NCBI GenBank assembly: GCA_013397115.1 | Contig: VWZW01000843.1 | Location: 1-64,000, forward strand | Direction of reading: 5' to 3' | Source: Edolisoma coerulescens | Taxonomy: Eukaryota > Chordata > Aves > Passeriformes > Campephagidae | DNA: 64,000 bases | Part shown: positions 60,382-64,000 of the stretch, piece after piece | How the letters are laid out: each line of letters starts with the position of its first letter | Position numbering within the stretch: position 1 is the first letter of the stretch | Translations under genes and position numbers: made by a program | The notes under the pieces: generated by a model | What the model saw: the letters and a program-made list of their open reading frames with translations, nothing else | Database searches by the model: none | What the model was told of the DNA's origin: nothing

Positions 60382-62332
60382 CATTAAGCCACATCATTCC
60401 AGATATTTAAAGAGCAGTCAGGCAAACACCTCAGCTGGCAGCGACCTCCAGAAAGGCAAGGGGCAGACAGACCAGAATGAACAGCAGGAAGAATTACTCT
60501 ACCTCAAGCACAGTCACATTAAATATTTAATAAAAAATCTAACTTCCTTTCCAGCTCCGTTTTCTTTTCCTGTCATGTCCTTGTCAATCTCTCAAGAAAC
60601 AGCAAGAATATTTCAAGACTAAAGTTCATGCTGAGTAAAGTTGGTCATATCCCTTTACTTAATTATGCTACTGTCATCCAGTTGATCATAATCAGACCAT
60701 AGAATCTGGACCCAAGGCTAGATATATTGAATGACATATTGAATGGAGAAGTCCAGTTGCTCATAAAAGGTGGATTCCTGAAAAACACAGTAACACACTC
60801 CTTTCTGAGACAATCTCTTTAAATACTCTGTAGAAACACATATAGGACTTTCATAAGAAAAGGAAATGTCTTAGCTCAAAAGTGGTGTGTCAGTATTATT
60901 GTTCTCAATAATAATACATAGGGTGAAAATACAGGAATGACATGAAAATTTCTCAAACACTTGTCTTGTGCAGTGTATCCAATCCCTTTTGTCTTTCAGA
61001 GTCTCACAGAATGAAAGCCAAGAAGGTTGGCATGAAATGACAGAATATCTCATCTGCTCAATGAAAGGTAAATGTTTCAATTATTAAATATCTCAAAAGG
61101 TGTGTCATGGGCATGCTACGAGTACAGAACATTTGAATCCACAAGAGGGAGAGAAATTACTGAGCAGGAAATGTCTGGAAAAATCATCGAGAACAAGACC
61201 CCATGCTGCAGTAGGGAACAAAATGCCCAACATCCTCTCTAAACTCAAATCTGATGACAGTATCAACCAAGTGCACGAGAAAGATGCAGATGTGAGTGCA
61301 CACTGAAGTCCTTACAGTTCTCCACAGCATGCTGAATTTATCCTCTGCCTACATGACACATGGTACAACTCATGGATCATTCTATAGGAATAGAATAGTC
61401 ATAATCTGGTTTAAATACAGTAGCTGAAGCATGTCTTTCTGTCCTTCCCCCCAGTTTAATAGTGTTTTTCACACTCCAGTCTGAATTACCTTGTTCAGTG
61501 AACAGATGGTATATCAATGTACTTCCATTAAAATTACCTGGAAAACAGAAGGATGCCCCATGCATTTTTTTTTACCACACCCTCTACACCAACTGTTGTT
61601 TTCACCTCTGAACTACTAACATGCTTTTTTTCATTTCAGATGCCAGTGTCACACCTGTAAAAATGGTCATGAAGGGAAAATGAGTAGTGACAGGCATACA
61701 CTTAGAACTTTTATTCTGTCAAATTCACTCCAGCAACAGTAGATTTCCAGAATCAATATTGACTGACAGCCAGTCCTTCTAAATATCAGCATCCTCATGA
61801 ATCAAATCTACTCTGTATCACACTGCACCTACACAGACAGCATAAGAAAAGCAAAACCTTGAGACCTTCAATTAGGCACATCTATGATTGATGTACCTGT
61901 TCACTGCATACACAAATGTATTTGCTGAATAATTTGTCCTTAACACACTTCCCAATTTCACGGGGAATGCGGCAACTTTTACAAATCCATCTACATGTTT
62001 GCAAGACTCAAAATACAAGCCTCTTCACAGGAAAAGAAGTATTTCTCCATTCTCAGCTAGGCAAGTTATCAAGTCTCAATCAGAGCAAGGACATTTCATG
62101 CCTGTAAATACCCTGTGCTTATCTCTAGTGATGATAACAAGATTCTGACCTTGAATCAATGTCACCAGTCACCAGCCAGTGGCAGCAGACCCGTTTGTTC
62201 TGTGATTTTGTACAAAAAGCCACGTTATTATATGACCTGAATGCTTGAGAATGCCTGCTGTTCTTGGACTAAATGCAACCAAGCATCCTCACTGGAGATG
62301 GCAGTGGGATGCAACTTCATCTTCTAAATCAC

Positions 62333-62371
62333 TCAGCATTTCCCTCCAGTGTTCAGCATTTCCCTCCAGTG
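62333..62371 (+). repeat. 20 bp tandem duplication
   Basis: TCAGCATTTCCCTCCAGTG occurs at 62333-62351 and again at 62353-62371, giving a 20 bp period with both copies identical over 19 bases. It has the same unit length as the duplication at 45744-45783, but the sequences are unrelated. Confidence 0.9.
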
Positions 62372-64000
62372 CCCTAGGAACATCAATTTGCTACACACCT
62401 TTCTGTGTGACTCCTCTAAAACATGTAGGAATGTCCAGATCCAACATAATTGGGAACAGAGCATCTATGCATGAACACCATCTGGATCTCAATTTCACAT
62501 TTAATTAGGGTATTGCCGAGCTCTATGTGGAATTCCTAAACCCAAGGTCTTCCTGTAGAAAGTAAAAAATTAGGTATTCAGCATAAGATATGCAGAGACT
62601 GGGTCAAACCTTATCCAGCTGACGGCAGGATGATCTGCTGTCTCTCCTCTGGGCCTGAAACCAATGCTTCAAGCATCCGTCCATGTCTTTAACCTGGTTA
62701 GAAATGCAAGACTGAAATCACCTCCTGGATTTTGGATACCAAGCTGTCCTAGTGGCTGTTGATCACACTTTCATGGAAGCCAAGGAGTTCAGGTTTTAGG
62801 GGCAGATTTGTCTTGTCTTTATTCCAAGACAACCTACTCTCCCAGGCAGGAGTGTGAGCCTCTAACTGTGGACTCCAGAGTCTATTCAGGTGAATGTACC
62901 AACGGGCTCTAGTAATTATTTCATTTTGTTAATGTAGCAACGAAAGAACAATCAAGCCTAATCTGGAAAAAAGCTCATTGTAAACTTCAAACCTTGTAAA
63001 GTTCAACACCAGAATATATATGCTAACATTTTTTCATTACTTTCTTATATATTTGTTGAGTAAGGACAGGTGGTCCTTTAACAGCCCTCCTCCCTCCTGA
63101 GCATCTTTAAGTTTCCCATTTGTTATATTCATTTGAAAAACAAAAGAAAAAAAAAAGAGTAACTTTTTGAAATAAGAAAGCAAAATCAGTTCCCGATTTT
63201 TCTGGAAATTATTCTGATTCCTTAATGAGTGACAAGGACTAAGAACTAGATTATTAACAATTTTTACCAAGCAATGAAAGTAAGCCCTGAGCTTTTATTT
63301 AGCTATCCTTGGTATTCAGCCAAAAAAATAATATGAGCAGCTTCCATTTAATGTTTGGTGCCAATTCTCTAGGTTCGATACAGCATTCTTTCTTGATAGT
63401 GCAGGCAGTACCGGTAAAATCTGTTCTTGGTATTTCACCTAAAGAGACAAGCCACTGCACTGAGCCTAATTACTGGAATTCCCAGCTATATGTCAGGAGG
63501 ACACTGGATATGTTGAATAAGCAATTCACTCAATGCTTGCACCGAAAATGAGTAGCTTTTTAAAGGCATGTGATAGACTACCCAGTTTCTGCCGCTTTCG
63601 GGACACTTAAGAGGAAAGCAGTGCTGTTCTTTATTTTGAGCACTGTCTCATTTCAGACAATTGCAAACTATGTCAGCATGCTGCAGTGCAGGCATATTCA
63701 GAGGTTTTACACAATTACTAGGGGCCACAGAGCCTTGATAATTATTTTCACGTTTCACCTGCTCAACCAGAGTAGCTGAAAGAGATCAATTTCATGTTGT
63801 AACCGAATTCCCAAAGGAACCAGAAGCCTCTGGCTGCACACACTGCAGCTCAAACACAGTATCTCATTCATATACTCTAGAAGGCTTTTGGGAATAAGAA
63901 CAGCACTGTCACTTAAACGTGTGATTTACACCTGCAAGTCAACTAGCAGCATTAACACACTTGGAGATCAATCCCATAGTGGTATATCATAGCAGACCTT

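Larger units (their letters stand above)
52910..64000. other. Unique non-coding DNA, no gene recognised
   Basis: Eleven kilobases without identifiable coding sequence. The largest frames are 126 codons at 57215-57595 (plus) and 117 at 57454-57807 (minus); they overlap and lie in a G+C-richer patch, with no recognised domain. Structures listed separately are the inverted repeat at 54141-54265, an acceptor-like pyrimidine tract ending at 59284, a GT run and a 20 bp tandem duplication. A weak CR1-tail-like word occurs near 61005 but is too short to call. Confidence 0.6.

Noticed and set aside
61000..61060. Possible CR1 tail on the minus strand (TCACAGAATG ... AAGGTTGG)
   Set aside because: Only short words match, and the following GGGACC / GATCATCTAG block of a CR1 3' end is absent.
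1..64000. Prokaryotic features (operons, CRISPR arrays, ribosome binding sites, phage genes)
   Set aside because: Base composition, CR1 elements and lack of dense open frames show vertebrate DNA. No direct-repeat/spacer array was seen.

Overview
The window is eukaryotic and most likely from a bird. Eight CR1-type LINE fragments were found: seven share the 3' untranslated region and the short ATTCTGTG-like tail repeats typical of avian and reptilian CR1, and the eighth is an older degraded copy. There is also one repeat resembling a widespread avian solo LTR. Overall repeat density is low and the unique sequence is A+T-rich, as in bird intergenic or intronic DNA. A single N at 49965 marks it as assembled sequence. 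The assignment rests on repeat types recalled from memory, so a turtle or crocodilian is not strictly excluded, but the LTR argues for a bird.

No host protein-coding gene could be supported. The longest open frames (132-158 codons) look like chance frames: none has a recognisable domain, and many overlap open frames on the other strand. The only frames with clear protein homology belong to retrotransposons. The window is best read as a gene desert or the inside of a very large intron.

Layout: 1-11814 is unique non-coding DNA. CR1 3' ends follow at 11815-12080 (+) and 16909-17489 (+), with a short (AGCTG)n microsatellite just after the second. A GC- and CpG-enriched patch lies at about 18655-19060. 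An old, degraded CR1/L2-clade ORF2 relic is at about 23500-24470 (+). A longer CR1 at 27547-28560 (-) keeps the ORF2 linker and the start of reverse transcriptase in one frame, interrupted by a single stop, and then jumps to the 3' tail. A short CR1 tail sits at 35601-35710 (-). From 35711 to 47789 the DNA is unique, with small duplications and palindromes. A cluster of elements at 47790-50279 holds two CR1 copies (+) and the LTR-like repeat (-). Another CR1 lies at 52690-52909 (+). A striking inverted repeat with ~55 bp arms is at 54141-54265, and the remainder is unique.

The most interesting signals are the hairpin at 54141-54265, the internally deleted CR1, the N that probably hides a collapsed tandem array in the LTR-like repeat, the CpG-rich patch, and several A+T-rich segments that look like candidate conserved non-coding elements. 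No genuinely new biological system could be demonstrated from the sequence alone.
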